The notes beneath the pieces were generated by a model, which saw only the letters and a list, made by a program, of their open reading frames with translations, searched no databases and was not told where the DNA came from. Made by a program: the position numbers and the translations under genes. Positions 1-9,362 of a DNA stretch of 64,000 nt are shown here, piece by piece; position 1 is the stretch's first letter; each line of letters starts with the position of its first letter. The DNA is from Lysinibacillus mangiferihumi. GTDB taxonomy: Bacteria > Bacillota > Bacilli > Bacillales_A > Planococcaceae. The stretch covers positions 186,001-250,000 of the forward strand of contig NZ_PYWM01000004.1 in assembly GCF_003049665.1 (NCBI RefSeq). Direction: 5' to 3'.

Positions 1-1248
1 TGGATCTCCAATTTCATCGATTACTGTTCGATCAAGCTCTGTTTCTGCGCCAATAATCTCAAGGTTTATTTTCTTATTAAGATCACGAGATAACTGACGA
101 ATCATTTTAGGGAAGCGGTTGAATACTGTTTCCACTGGGACCATTCGCATTGTTAAAATAATCGTTTGTAGGTCACCCATAACACGGCTCATTCGTTCAA
201 CAGTTTCGTTTAACTCCCCATGATTGACTTCAGTTGCAATGGATTGTAAACGTCCACGATCAATCACAAGCTCCTCAAAGAGATTCATTAAAATATCCAG
301 ACGTTCGATATTTACACGAATTGTTTTGTTTCCTACAGGTGCATGACTTTTATCTGCTTTAGCAGGTGTTGATTTTGCTGGTGCAGGCTTAGCTGGAGCT
401 TCAACTGGTGTATCTACTATCTCTACTGGTGTTGTTGCTGTAGCCGTTGCTGTAGCCGCTACCTCTTCATTTGCTTCATATTGTTTTTCACTGAATTGCT
501 CTTGATTAATCTTTGCAACACTTACTTCATCAACTTCAGAAACCTTCATTAACTTCTTCTGCATATCTTCTGCAGATTCTTTTGTTACGAACGCTACATA
601 AAATTGTTGATCGAATTGTTCATCTTCAAGCTTCTCAACAGATGGCGTTGATTTAATAACGTCCCCATCTTTTTCAAGAATCTCGAATACCATAAATACA
701 CGTGCTGCTTTTAATAGACAATCTTCACGCAGTCTTACTGAAATTTCAAAAGCATTAAATCCTTGTTCCGCAGATTGCGTTATAACTGTTTGCTCGAAGC
801 CGTCATATTCTAATACGCTTGGTACTTCAGGTGTAGCTACAGTTGCTACTACTTCTGGAAGAGCTTCCTCACCAGATTCAATGCGCTTTAACTGTGCGAC
901 AGTGGAAGAAACATCTCTTTTACCGTCTCCGCCATTAGCAATATCCATGACCATTTCTTCTAAATGATCCACAGATTCAAATACAATATCTAAAATTTCT
1001 GGTGACACATGAATTTTTTCATTTCGAATTGCATCAAGGACATTTTCCATTTTATGCGTTAAATCTGCTAAGTCTTCGAAGCCCATAGTCGCTGACATAC
1101 CTTTTAATGTATGAGCAGAACGGAAAATTTCTCCAACGATAGCCAAATCATCTGGGTTTTTTTCTAGCTCTAATAAATGCTCACTACAAGCTTGTAAATG
1201 CTCTTTACTTTCTTCGATAAACATCTCTAAATATTGATTGACTTCCAT
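1..1248 (-). CDS. cheA: Chemotaxis histidine kinase CheA (3' part outside window)
   Basis: CheA autophosphorylates in response to receptor arrays and passes phosphate to CheY and CheB. About 416 N-terminal codons are visible; the usual length is about 670. The P1 HPt domain has the phospho-accepting His46 in FRSAHTLKGM. A P2-like region follows, then an Ala/Pro/Thr-rich linker (VAATATATATTPVE, then APAKPAPAKS), then the P3 dimerisation helices (VNIERLDILMNLFEELVIDRG). The window ends at the start of the ATPase domain (AETELDRTVIDEIGDP). The start is ATG at 1248 with a GGGGTG-type ribosome site, 16 nt after the cheB stop, so it is the next gene of the fla/che operon. Assignment is secure; only the missing C-terminal end is unknown. 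Confidence 0.95.
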   Translation of the reverse strand, partial: MEVNQYLEMFIEESKEHLQACSEHLLELEKNPDDLAIVGEIFRSAHTLKGMSATMGFEDLADLTHKMENVLDAIRNEKIHVSPEILDIVFESVDHLEEMVMDIANGGDGKRDVSSTVAQLKRIESGEEALPEVVATVATPEVPSVLEYDGFEQTVITQSAEQGFNAFEISVRLREDCLLKAARVFMVFEILEKDGDVIKSTPSVEKLEDEQFDQQFYVAFVTKESAEDMQKKLMKVSEVDEVSVAKINQEQFSEKQYEANEEVAATATATATTPVEIVDTPVEAPAKPAPAKSTPAKADKSHAPVGNKTIRVNIERLDILMNLFEELVIDRGRLQSIATEVNHGELNETVERMSRVMGDLQTIILTMRMVPVETVFNRFPKMIRQLSRDLNKKINLEIIGAETELDRTVIDEIGDP

Positions 1249-1264
1249 TAAGAGGACACCCCTT

Positions 1265-2419
1265 TTAAGGCAAATATTTCATAATTGTTTGTGCAATATC
1301 ATCTACATCAGCGACTTCATCGACAAGCTGCGTTTCCACCGCAGCTTTCGGCATACCATACACTATGCAAGTTTCAGCTGACTCTGCAATAGCGACCACA
1401 TTTCCGGTATTTTTTAATGCTTTCAGTCCCTTCGAACCATCATAGCCCATACCCGTCATAATGACTGCTACCTTATCAAAATCTTTAAATTGACTTACAT
1501 CTTCAAACATCACATCTACAGATGGGCGATGACCAGAACGTGGTGGTTCGTGATTATCTAGCACGATGCCAAATGAGGTACCAACTTTTCTTAACCTTAA
1601 ATGGTATCCTCCAGGCGCGATATAGGCCACGCCATTTTGTAAAATATCGCCTTGCTCTGCTTCTTTTACCGTAATCTCGCTCAATTGGTCTAAGCGGGAA
1701 GCCAGCGATTTTGTAAAGCCCGCTGGCATATGTTGAACAATAAGAATTGGCGCTTGAATTGTTTTTGGAATTTTAGTAATTACTTCTTGTAGTGCACGCG
1801 GCCCACCAGTAGATGTACCAATCAACACAATTTTTTTACTCGCTTTACTCCATTCAATATTTCCCTTAGTGACATTCGTGCCTGTTGCGTTCACATTGAC
1901 TGGAGGCATGACTTTACGTTCTTTCGACAATTCTTTTCTTATTGAAGTAGGCGATACAATTGGTTCTTGTTGTCTTTTGCTAATTGATGGTTTTTTCAAT
2001 TTAGAAATAGGTACCAACGAAGCTTGTTCTACTTTATAGACAAGTTCAGATTGGATTTTATGTAAATCAAGAGAAATTGTTCCGCTAGGTTTCGCAACAA
2101 AATCAACTGCTCCATACTCGATCGCAGTTAGTGCATTTTCAGCCCCTCGCTGGGTTGTACTCGAAAGCATGACGACAGGCACTGGACAAATTGTCATAAT
2201 TTCATTTAATGCATCGAGTCCATTCATTTCAGGCATTTCAATATCCATTGTCACGACTGTTGGTTTTAATGTTTGGATTTTCTTAATCGCATCTTTTCCA
2301 TTTCGTGCTGTTCCAACTACTTCAACCCTCGAGTTTCCAACAAAAAAGTCACTAATTAGCTTTCTCATAAAAGCAGAATCATCAACGACTAAAAGCTTGC
2401 TTTTATGTACAAAGTCCAA
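1265..2419 (-). CDS. cheB: Chemotaxis methylesterase/glutamine deamidase CheB
   Basis: CheB removes methyl groups from chemoreceptors and is activated by phosphorylation from CheA. The N-terminal receiver domain has the acidic pair at VVDDSAFMRK and the phosphorylation site Asp59 in TVVTMDIEMPEMNG. The C-terminal esterase has the catalytic triad Ser203 (LIGTSTGGPRAL), His230 (IVQHMPAGFT) and Asp327 (MTGMGYDGSKG). A linker of about 70 residues rich in Lys/Pro/Ser joins them. The start appears to be TTG at 2419, immediately after the flhG stop and preceded by AAGGGCGTGAT; no upstream ATG fits. Length 384 aa is normal. It lies between flhG and cheA in the B. subtilis order. Confidence 0.95.
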   Translation of the reverse strand: MDFVHKSKLLVVDDSAFMRKLISDFFVGNSRVEVVGTARNGKDAIKKIQTLKPTVVTMDIEMPEMNGLDALNEIMTICPVPVVMLSSTTQRGAENALTAIEYGAVDFVAKPSGTISLDLHKIQSELVYKVEQASLVPISKLKKPSISKRQQEPIVSPTSIRKELSKERKVMPPVNVNATGTNVTKGNIEWSKASKKIVLIGTSTGGPRALQEVITKIPKTIQAPILIVQHMPAGFTKSLASRLDQLSEITVKEAEQGDILQNGVAYIAPGGYHLRLRKVGTSFGIVLDNHEPPRSGHRPSVDVMFEDVSQFKDFDKVAVIMTGMGYDGSKGLKALKNTGNVVAIAESAETCIVYGMPKAAVETQLVDEVADVDDIAQTIMKYLP

Positions 2420-3295
2420 TTAATCACGCCCTTTCGAAAAAATACTTCTAAGTTTAGATAAGAATTTACTTGCTGACTGTTCATGTGCATGCACTTCCTC
2501 CATACGTTGTTCCATAAACCGAGCCACTATCAGTTGAAGTGTTTTAGAAATAAGTGCTTCTGGATATGCGATTGAAAATGGCACTTGCTCGCGCACAGCA
2601 TTACGCACAACAGGGTCCTCAGGTAAGGAGCCTAATACTATAACCTCTTTGTCTAGAAAACGTTTCATCGTAAGCTTTAAACGTTCAATCGTTTCGATAC
2701 CTTCTTCTTTAGAAAAAGCACGATTACAAAGTAAATAAAATTGCTTATCCATATCGCGAACGTGAATATATTTCATCATTGAATAGGCATCTGTAATAGA
2801 GGTTGGTTCAGCTGTTGTAATAACTATAATTTCATCAATAGATGTTAATAACTCTAGTGACCATTTTGTCGCGCCTGCTCCCATATCAAATAGGATATAG
2901 TCGAAGTTTTTTTGGAGTTGTTCAAAAGCATGAATCAGTCTTTCAAACATTGCCTCCGACCATTCCAGCACACTCGACATGCCAGAGCCACCAGCTATAC
3001 ATTGTAAACCATGTGGCCCTTCAAATATTACCTCATCTAGTGATTTATTTCCTTCTAAGTAATCTTTTAAACTATAAGAAACATTTTTTCCAATTAATAT
3101 ATTGATATTCCCCATCCCAATATCCATATCTACAATTGCTACTTTTTTGTCCTTACTCGCTAAATTAATTGCAAAGTTCATTGAAAAGTTACTCTTACCA
3201 ACTCCACCCTTACCGCTTACAACGGCAATTGTTTTACCTAATTCACCTTGCCGCTTCAGCATTTTCAAGCGTAATGTTTCTGCTTGATCTCTCAT
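2420..3295 (-). CDS. flhG: MinD-like ATPase FlhG (YlxH), flagellar placement and number
   Basis: FlhG is a membrane-associating ParA/MinD ATPase that works with FlhF to set flagellar number and pattern and feeds FliY/FliM into the C ring. It shows the deviant Walker A GKGGVGKS (about 28-35), the switch-type VDMDIGMGN and DYILFDMGAGA. Its N-terminus (MRDQAETLRLKML) resembles the activator helix FlhG uses to stimulate FlhF GTPase. The final residues (SKFLSKLRSIFSKGRD) could be the C-terminal amphipathic membrane helix. It overlaps flhF by 4 nt and abuts cheB, so the three are translationally coupled. Confidence 0.93.
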   Translation of the reverse strand: MRDQAETLRLKMLKRQGELGKTIAVVSGKGGVGKSNFSMNFAINLASKDKKVAIVDMDIGMGNINILIGKNVSYSLKDYLEGNKSLDEVIFEGPHGLQCIAGGSGMSSVLEWSEAMFERLIHAFEQLQKNFDYILFDMGAGATKWSLELLTSIDEIIVITTAEPTSITDAYSMMKYIHVRDMDKQFYLLCNRAFSKEEGIETIERLKLTMKRFLDKEVIVLGSLPEDPVVRNAVREQVPFSIAYPEALISKTLQLIVARFMEQRMEEVHAHEQSASKFLSKLRSIFSKGRD

Positions 3296-4488
3296 TTTTC
3301 TTCACCTTGGAAAAACATATTAAGCACTGCTTCTAAATCAGCTTCTTCAATATCTTCTGGTACTTCTTGACCATTGGTATAGTAAGCAAGTCCTTTATTA
3401 TATTTAATCATTAAATTAATCATTGTGCCAATAGAATTTGTTTCATCGATCTTTGTAAAAATAAATTTTTCAATTGGCACACTTTTAAATTGCTCAATAA
3501 TATTGGTCATATCCCTTTCTTTTGCCGTCATAGCAAGTACTAGAAAGGATTCAGCTTGATCATCAAACTGAATAAGGCGTTGTAAATCGTCTACATATTT
3601 TGCTTCCTTATAATTGCGGCCAGCAGTATCGATAAAGACTAAATCTAAATGGGACAATCGTTGCACAGCTTGCTCGTAATCTGTTGAATTATAAGCAATT
3701 TCAACAGGTGCTTGTAATAGGCCAGCATACGTTTTTAACTGCTCAATGGCAGCAATTCGGTATGTATCTGTAGTAATAAAGCCTATTTTTTTCTTTTTCT
3801 CTAGAACTGCTCGCGCTGCCATCTTGGCAATTGTCGTTGTCTTGCCGACACCCGTTGGTCCTAGCACATTAATATATTTCCGTTCATAGGATAGGCCTGC
3901 AATCGGCAAGCCTTCTAGTTTTTTACGCAACAAGTTTTTTGTAATTAGCTTGCATTGTGAAAAATTGATTTCTGAAGCTTCGTTGAAATGCGCAAAAAGC
4001 TCATCACCAATCGTTGTGATGAGCTCCTCATTTAGCTCTTGCTGTCTTAAGTATTCAATGAAGGATAAGAGTTCATCGGGATATTGAGCTTGGGTAGCCT
4101 TCTTGTGCATTGATTGCATTAACGATTTTAAATCAGCAATTTCCTTCCTCAGTTCTTCAGACATACCTGATTCATCCTGCAAAGTTATTTCTTGCTTAGG
4201 CTGAGCATGTTGAATTTTAGCTTGCACAGCATTTGTAATCTCTAGTAAACTAGCATTTTCTTTTTTAGCAGGAATCATAGGCATACTTGCAGGTGTTGGA
4301 GCCGTACTGCTTGGCTCCATCGTGTCAATCCCTGCAACTACCTCAAAACTCTTCTTTTTTACAAGCCCAAAAAGTTTCTTTGTTACGACTACTTTTGAAT
4401 TCAAAATGACAGCGTCATCGCCTAAATCAGCACGTACAAGCTTCATTGCTTCTGGTATGGAAGATGCATTATATTTTTTCATTTTCAT
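3292..4488 (-). CDS. flhF: SRP-family GTPase FlhF, flagellar positioning
   Basis: FlhF is the third SRP-type GTPase (with Ffh and FtsY) and marks the site of flagellar assembly at the membrane. The N-terminal B domain (MKMKKYNASSIPEAMKLV) is followed by a variable Pro/Ala/Gln-rich linker, the N domain, and the G domain with P-loop [10 protein letters not shown] (about 210-219), DTYRIAAIEQLKTYA and DTAGRNY (about 287-293). Its first codons overlap the flhA stop by 4 nt; a second ATG two codons downstream could also serve. Length 398 aa is close to family size. Its neighbours flhA and flhG are as in B. subtilis. Confidence 0.93.
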   Translation of the reverse strand: MKMKKYNASSIPEAMKLVRADLGDDAVILNSKVVVTKKLFGLVKKKSFEVVAGIDTMEPSSTAPTPASMPMIPAKKENASLLEITNAVQAKIQHAQPKQEITLQDESGMSEELRKEIADLKSLMQSMHKKATQAQYPDELLSFIEYLRQQELNEELITTIGDELFAHFNEASEINFSQCKLITKNLLRKKLEGLPIAGLSYERKYINVLGPTGVGKTTTIAKMAARAVLEKKKKIGFITTDTYRIAAIEQLKTYAGLLQAPVEIAYNSTDYEQAVQRLSHLDLVFIDTAGRNYKEAKYVDDLQRLIQFDDQAESFLVLAMTAKERDMTNIIEQFKSVPIEKFIFTKIDETNSIGTMINLMIKYNKGLAYYTNGQEVPEDIEEADLEAVLNMFFQGEEK

Positions 4489-6518
4489 TCAACATTCACC
4501 ACCCCAACACTTTGAATTTCAATAGAAGCATCAAGTTCATTATAAGATAATACCGGAATCTGTGGGAAATAGCGTTCTGTCAGCTGACGTAAATACATAC
4601 GAACTGCTGGAGAGCACAAAATAATAGCAGATTGTTCCATAAAGGACACACGCTCTACCTCTGATGCAATGGTCTCTAGCACCGTTTGAGAATCTTGAGG
4701 ATCCATTGCTAAATAATTGCCGTGATCCGTTTGCTGAATGCTATCTGCAATCATTTTCTCTACTTTACCCGATACAGTAATGACTTTCAATGATGAGCTG
4801 TCTCCTACATATTGAGAGGTAATTTGACGAGCTAATGACTGACGAACATACTCTGTTAATATATCGGTATCACTTGTTAATTTTGCATAGTCTGCTAATG
4901 TTTCGAAAATAATTGGCAAGTTACGTACAGAAACATTTTCTCGAAGAAGCTTGCCCAGTACTTTTTGGATTTCTCCTGTAGATAATGGTGCAGGTGTTAA
5001 TTCTTCAACTAAAATTGGATGTGTTTCACGTAAATGATCAATTAATTGTTTCGTTTCCTGACGTCCTAATAATTCATGCGCATTTGCTCGAATCATTTCT
5101 GTTAGGTGTGTTGACACAACACTCGGTGGATCAACAACTGTATAACCAGACATCTCAGCGTCCTCTTTCACTTGCTCTGTAATCCATTTTGCAGGAAGAC
5201 CAAATGACGGTTCAACAGTATCAATACCCTCGATTGAATCATCATCTCCAGGGCTCATCGCTAAATAATGATCGAGTAGAAGCTCCCCACGAGCCATTTC
5301 ATTACCTTTAATTTTTATGCGGTATTCATTTGGCTGAAGTTGAATATTATCACGAATACGAACAACTGGAATGACAATCCCTAGTTCCAATGCTAGTTGG
5401 CGTCGAATCATGATAACGCGATCCAATAAGTCCCCACCTTGGGCTGCATCTACTAGCGGAATTAAGCCATAGCCAAATTCAAATTCAATTGGGTCCACAT
5501 TTAATAAATTCACAACATTTTCAGGGCTCTTCATGCCGTCTGTTGCCACTTCTTCCTCAATTTCAAGTAATTCTTCCTCATCCTCTGGTTTCTTACGTTC
5601 CATCATGTAAGCACCTGCAACAAGTGAAATACCAATTGGTAACGTTACCCAGTTAGGAATTGGCGTGAACAAACCAAGTAAAATAATAGTACCCCCAGCA
5701 ACATAAAGAAGCTTTGCTTGAGCGAATAGTTGTCCTGTAATATCTTCTCCTAGACTTCCTTTAGAGGATGCGCGTGTTACTACAATCCCTGTTGCTGTTG
5801 AAATAAGAAGCGCAGGGATTTGTGATACAATACCATCACCAACCGTTAGCTTTGAGAAATGGGTTGCTGCTTCCGCAAATGGTAAGCCCATTTGCACAAC
5901 ACCGATGATAATACCAAATAATAAGTTGATAATTACCATTACCATTGAGGCGATTGCATCCCCTTTTACGAATTTCGTAGCACCATCCATCGCTCCATAG
6001 AAATCCGCTTCACCCGAAACTTTATCACGTCGTTCACGTGCTTCTCGCTCAGATATTACACCTGCGTTTAAATCAGCATCAATACTCATTTGTTTACCGG
6101 GCATCGCATCGAGTGTGAAACGAGCAGCTACTTCTGCAACACGTTCCGCCCCTTTTGTAATAACGATAAACTGAATCAATACAAGAATTAAAAACACTAC
6201 TAAACCTACGAGAACATTTCCGCCAACTACGAAATCCCCAAAGGTTTCAACAACCGATCCAGCATCTCCATTTGCTAAAATTGCACGCGTTGTGGAAACA
6301 CTTAATCCAAGCCGAAACAGGGTTAACAGAAGAATAACGGAAGGGAAAATAGAGAAATCTAACGCTTCCTTCATACTCATTGCTGTTAAAAGTACTATTA
6401 ATCCTAACGTAATATTAATGACGATTAAGAAACTTAGCATCCACGGAGGAAGAGGGATGATGAGCATCGCAACGATTAAAATAACCGCACCTAAAACCCC
6501 TATATCGCGAACCTTCAT
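4485..6518 (-). CDS. flhA: Flagellar export gate component FlhA
   Basis: FlhA is the large membrane subunit of the flagellar type III export gate. It docks chaperone-substrate complexes and couples proton motive force to export. About 8 hydrophobic helices occupy the first 320 residues. The conserved cytoplasmic FHIPEP-family signature is visible at ARFTLDAMPGKQMSIDADLNAG-like residues about 132-153. A long cytoplasmic domain ends in the ring-forming region. The length is 677 aa, as in Bacillus. ATG at 6518 has a good GGAGGG ribosome site. It sits between flhB and flhF in the operon. Confidence 0.95.
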   Translation of the reverse strand: MKVRDIGVLGAVILIVAMLIIPLPPWMLSFLIVINITLGLIVLLTAMSMKEALDFSIFPSVILLLTLFRLGLSVSTTRAILANGDAGSVVETFGDFVVGGNVLVGLVVFLILVLIQFIVITKGAERVAEVAARFTLDAMPGKQMSIDADLNAGVISEREARERRDKVSGEADFYGAMDGATKFVKGDAIASMVMVIINLLFGIIIGVVQMGLPFAEAATHFSKLTVGDGIVSQIPALLISTATGIVVTRASSKGSLGEDITGQLFAQAKLLYVAGGTIILLGLFTPIPNWVTLPIGISLVAGAYMMERKKPEDEEELLEIEEEVATDGMKSPENVVNLLNVDPIEFEFGYGLIPLVDAAQGGDLLDRVIMIRRQLALELGIVIPVVRIRDNIQLQPNEYRIKIKGNEMARGELLLDHYLAMSPGDDDSIEGIDTVEPSFGLPAKWITEQVKEDAEMSGYTVVDPPSVVSTHLTEMIRANAHELLGRQETKQLIDHLRETHPILVEELTPAPLSTGEIQKVLGKLLRENVSVRNLPIIFETLADYAKLTSDTDILTEYVRQSLARQITSQYVGDSSSLKVITVSGKVEKMIADSIQQTDHGNYLAMDPQDSQTVLETIASEVERVSFMEQSAIILCSPAVRMYLRQLTERYFPQIPVLSYNELDASIEIQSVGVVNVE

Positions 6519-6542
6519 TTGTGTCCCTCCTACATAAAAGCT

Positions 6543-7631
6543 TTAAATTTTCCGCTTAATACGATAAACATAAGCGAGTACTTCTGCTATTGCTTTGAAA
6601 AATTGTTCTGGTACTTGATCGCCTATTTCTACCTGATCATACATGGCTCTGGCTAATGGTCTGTTTTCTACCATTATGACATCATGTTCTTTCGCAATCA
6701 GTTTAATTTTTTGAGCGACAAAGTCTGTCCCCTTCGCCACTACACGAGGGGCATCCATACTGTCCTCATCATACTTTAGAGCGATCGCATAGTGAGTTGG
6801 GTTAGTGATTACGACATCAGCATTTGGCACTTCTGACATCATTCGACGCATTGCCATTTCACGCTGACGTTGCTTGATTTTTGATTTAATCAGCGGGTCA
6901 CCCTCACTATTTTTATATTCATCTTTAATATCTTGCTTAGACATTTTTAGATTTTTTTCATACTCATGTTTTTGATACATCCAGTCCAATAAGGATACAC
7001 ACAGTAACACAAGAGAAGCCGCGATACCCATAATGCCAACAAGTTTACCAACTGTAACAAGGGTCACCCACGGACTTTTAAATGATAGTGCTAAAACTTC
7101 ATGTAAATTTGACCATATGATAATTGTTGTTACTCCACCAATAAAGGAAATCTTTAAGATTGACTTTATAAGCTCAACAATGGCTTTTACAGAAAAGATT
7201 TTTTTTAAGCCTTTAATTGGATCCATCTTTTTTAAATCAAATTTCATCGGCTCTAATGTGAATAAGAAACCAAATTGTAGAAAATTACCTGCTAAGGCTC
7301 CTACAAACGCAATTGCCATTATTGGAACAATGACATAAGCCATTTGTACTAATGTTTCGGTAAATAGATGCATTACACTGTCAATCGTAAGTGTTTCTAC
7401 ACGTACGTTATGGATAAATGTTTGCCTAAAAAAAGCTAACAGATCGTCTCGCAATGATCCTGCAAAGAATAATAGAAAGATAAACACCATGAGCATCACA
7501 ATCGCACTGGATATGTCCTGACTCTTAACGACCTGCCCTTTTTTTCTAGCATCTTGTCGTTTTTTAGGTGTCGCCTTTTCCGTTTTTTCACCTGCAAAAA
7601 ACTGTAAATCTAAATCCAGTAGTAGCAACAT
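6543..7631 (-). CDS. flhB: Flagellar export switch protein FlhB
   Basis: FlhB is the export-gate subunit whose autocleavage switches the substrate class from rod/hook to filament. There are four membrane helices in about residues 40-225, then a basic linker and the FlhB-C domain with the autocleavage motif NPTH (about residue 277, in VVITNPTHYAIALKY). I chose ATG at 7631 (362 aa) because AGGTGGTGG lies just upstream; the longer GTG start at 7643 lies inside that ribosome site. The ribosome site overlaps the fliR stop, so fliR and flhB are coupled. A second FlhB-C-like protein (ylqH) is encoded at 35797. Confidence 0.94.
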   Translation of the reverse strand: MLLLLDLDLQFFAGEKTEKATPKKRQDARKKGQVVKSQDISSAIVMLMVFIFLLFFAGSLRDDLLAFFRQTFIHNVRVETLTIDSVMHLFTETLVQMAYVIVPIMAIAFVGALAGNFLQFGFLFTLEPMKFDLKKMDPIKGLKKIFSVKAIVELIKSILKISFIGGVTTIIIWSNLHEVLALSFKSPWVTLVTVGKLVGIMGIAASLVLLCVSLLDWMYQKHEYEKNLKMSKQDIKDEYKNSEGDPLIKSKIKQRQREMAMRRMMSEVPNADVVITNPTHYAIALKYDEDSMDAPRVVAKGTDFVAQKIKLIAKEHDVIMVENRPLARAMYDQVEIGDQVPEQFFKAIAEVLAYVYRIKRKI

Positions 7632-7632
7632 C

Positions 7633-8409
7633 TTATCCACCACCTAATATCGCCATTAAATCGCGCATTCCGTAAATCATAATCGTAATCAACTTTTGAA
7701 TGACTTGTATCATAACCGCCATCATTGTGAAGAGCACTAAAAAACTGACACCAATTTTAATTGGAAAACCAACCACAAAGATATTTAATTGTGGCACCGT
7801 TTTTGCCGTTATACCAAGTGCTAAATCCACTAAAAACAACGTTGCTACAACAGGTGCTGCCATTTGAAACGCAATGGCAAAGACGGCAGTAAATGTTGTC
7901 ATGACAAACTGGATATAATCATCTTGCGCGAAATTAGGAAATCCCTGATCTATAGGTAAAAACTGATAGCTATAGAAAATTCCATCTAGAATCATATGAT
8001 GGCCATCAATTGCCAATAAAAACAGCAACGCCAATGTATTGAAAAATTGACCGATTAATGGACTTTGCGCCCCTGTTTGTGGGTCGATAATATTGGCAAT
8101 GGCAAATCCCATTTGGAAATCGATAAAGCTTCCGGCAATTTGAATTGCCGACATGATGATATAGCCTATTAGACCTAACAACAATCCAATAACAGCTTCT
8201 TTCATCACTAAAAGTATGTAATCACCATTAAAAAGAAATGGCTCTACGTCTATTGTATAATACATCATCCAAGCTAAAACGAGTGCGAGGGAAATTCGTA
8301 CTTTCTGCGGAATCGTCCTATATGAAAAGAAAGGTACCGTAACAAAAAAAGCTGTTACGCGCACTAGTACTAATAAGAATACCGTTATTTGAGGGACTAG
8401 TTCATTCAT
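7633..8409 (-). CDS. fliR: Flagellar export gate protein FliR
   Basis: FliR is an integral membrane subunit of the FliPQR export pore. The 258-residue protein is almost all hydrophobic, with about six predicted helices, and contains the FliR-type stretch GFAIANIIDPQTGAQSPLIGQF. ATG at 8409 has an AGGGTGA ribosome site. The gene begins just after the fliQ stop and ends inside the flhB ribosome site. Order fliP-fliQ-fliR-flhB matches the conserved export cassette. Confidence 0.94.
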   Translation of the reverse strand: MNELVPQITVFLLVLVRVTAFFVTVPFFSYRTIPQKVRISLALVLAWMMYYTIDVEPFLFNGDYILLVMKEAVIGLLLGLIGYIIMSAIQIAGSFIDFQMGFAIANIIDPQTGAQSPLIGQFFNTLALLFLLAIDGHHMILDGIFYSYQFLPIDQGFPNFAQDDYIQFVMTTFTAVFAIAFQMAAPVVATLFLVDLALGITAKTVPQLNIFVVGFPIKIGVSFLVLFTMMAVMIQVIQKLITIMIYGMRDLMAILGGG

Positions 8410-8413
8410 GTAC

Positions 8414-8683
8414 TCACCCTATATAACGCGTTAAATTCTCAAAAATGTCTCTCGCATAGCTCGTAACTTGTGATAACATCCACGGACCAAAGAAAACGAT
8501 GGCCACTAATACTGCGACGATTTTTGGAACGAATGCTAACGTTTGCTCTTGAATCGAAGTTGTTGCTTGAAATATACTTACCGCTAAACCAGAGATTAAA
8601 GCAACTAATAATAGCGGTCCGCTTGTTAGAAGGATAATCATAATGGCACGCTCTGCTATTGAAATAACCATTTCACCTGTCAT
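8414..8683 (-). CDS. fliQ: Flagellar export gate protein FliQ
   Basis: FliQ is a small two-helix membrane subunit of the FliPQR export pore. The 89-residue product has two long hydrophobic segments (about 14-40 and 48-75) separated by a short polar turn containing QATTSIQEQTLAFVPK, the family hallmark. It lies 13 nt after fliP and just before fliR. ATG at 8683 follows GGGGATGA. An internal ATG four codons later is possible but less likely. Confidence 0.93.
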   Translation of the reverse strand: MTGEMVISIAERAIMIILLTSGPLLLVALISGLAVSIFQATTSIQEQTLAFVPKIVAVLVAIVFFGPWMLSQVTSYARDIFENLTRYIG

Positions 8684-8696
8684 ACTGTATCATCCC

Positions 8697-9362
8697 CTAA
8701 AAACTTTGTAGTAATGATTTCATTACGAGGTACCAGCCATCGACGAGTACAAATAATAAAATCTTAAACGGCAATGAAATCATAACCGGTGGTAACATCA
8801 TCATCCCCATCGACATTAATGTACTTGCGACAATCATATCGATTACAAGGAATGGAATAAATATCATAAAACCAATTTGGAAAGCGGTTTTAATCTCACT
8901 GAGTGCGAAAGCAGGTACTAGCATAGTAAGTGGAATTTCCTCTACAGATGCTGGCTTTTCTGCCTTATTATATTGTAAAAACAAATCTAAATCTTTTTGC
9001 CTTGTATGCTTACTCATAAACTCTTTAAACGGCACACTTGCCTTCTCATATGCTTCTTCTAGCCCAATTTCTTCAGCAAATAGTGGCTGTAATGCCTCTT
9101 TATTGACCTCTTGAAATGTAGGTGCCATGATAAAGAAGGTTAAAAATAAGGCAAGTCCAACAATAACCTGATTAGGAGGCATTTGTTGTGTCGCCAACGC
9201 TGTACGTACAAATGAGAGCACAATGACAATCCGCGCAAATGATGTCATTAAAATTAAAATGCTCGGGGCAAGTGACAATACAGTTAATAATAAAAGGAGC
9301 TTAATAGAAGTTGAGACATTGGTTGGGTCGCTGTTGGAAAAATAATTGACTATATCATTCAT
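8697..9362 (-). CDS. fliP: Flagellar export gate protein FliP
   Basis: FliP forms the pentameric core of the export pore. The 221-residue protein shows the family sequences TSFARIVIVLSFVRTALATQQMPPNQV and, near the C-terminus, FQIGFMIFIPFLVIDM followed by VASTLMSMGMMMLPP. Four membrane helices are evident. Unlike many FliP proteins it lacks a clear long signal peptide and begins directly with a short polar N-terminus. The start overlaps the fliO stop (ATGA). Confidence 0.95.
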   Translation of the reverse strand: MNDIVNYFSNSDPTNVSTSIKLLLLLTVLSLAPSILILMTSFARIVIVLSFVRTALATQQMPPNQVIVGLALFLTFFIMAPTFQEVNKEALQPLFAEEIGLEEAYEKASVPFKEFMSKHTRQKDLDLFLQYNKAEKPASVEEIPLTMLVPAFALSEIKTAFQIGFMIFIPFLVIDMIVASTLMSMGMMMLPPVMISLPFKILLFVLVDGWYLVMKSLLQSF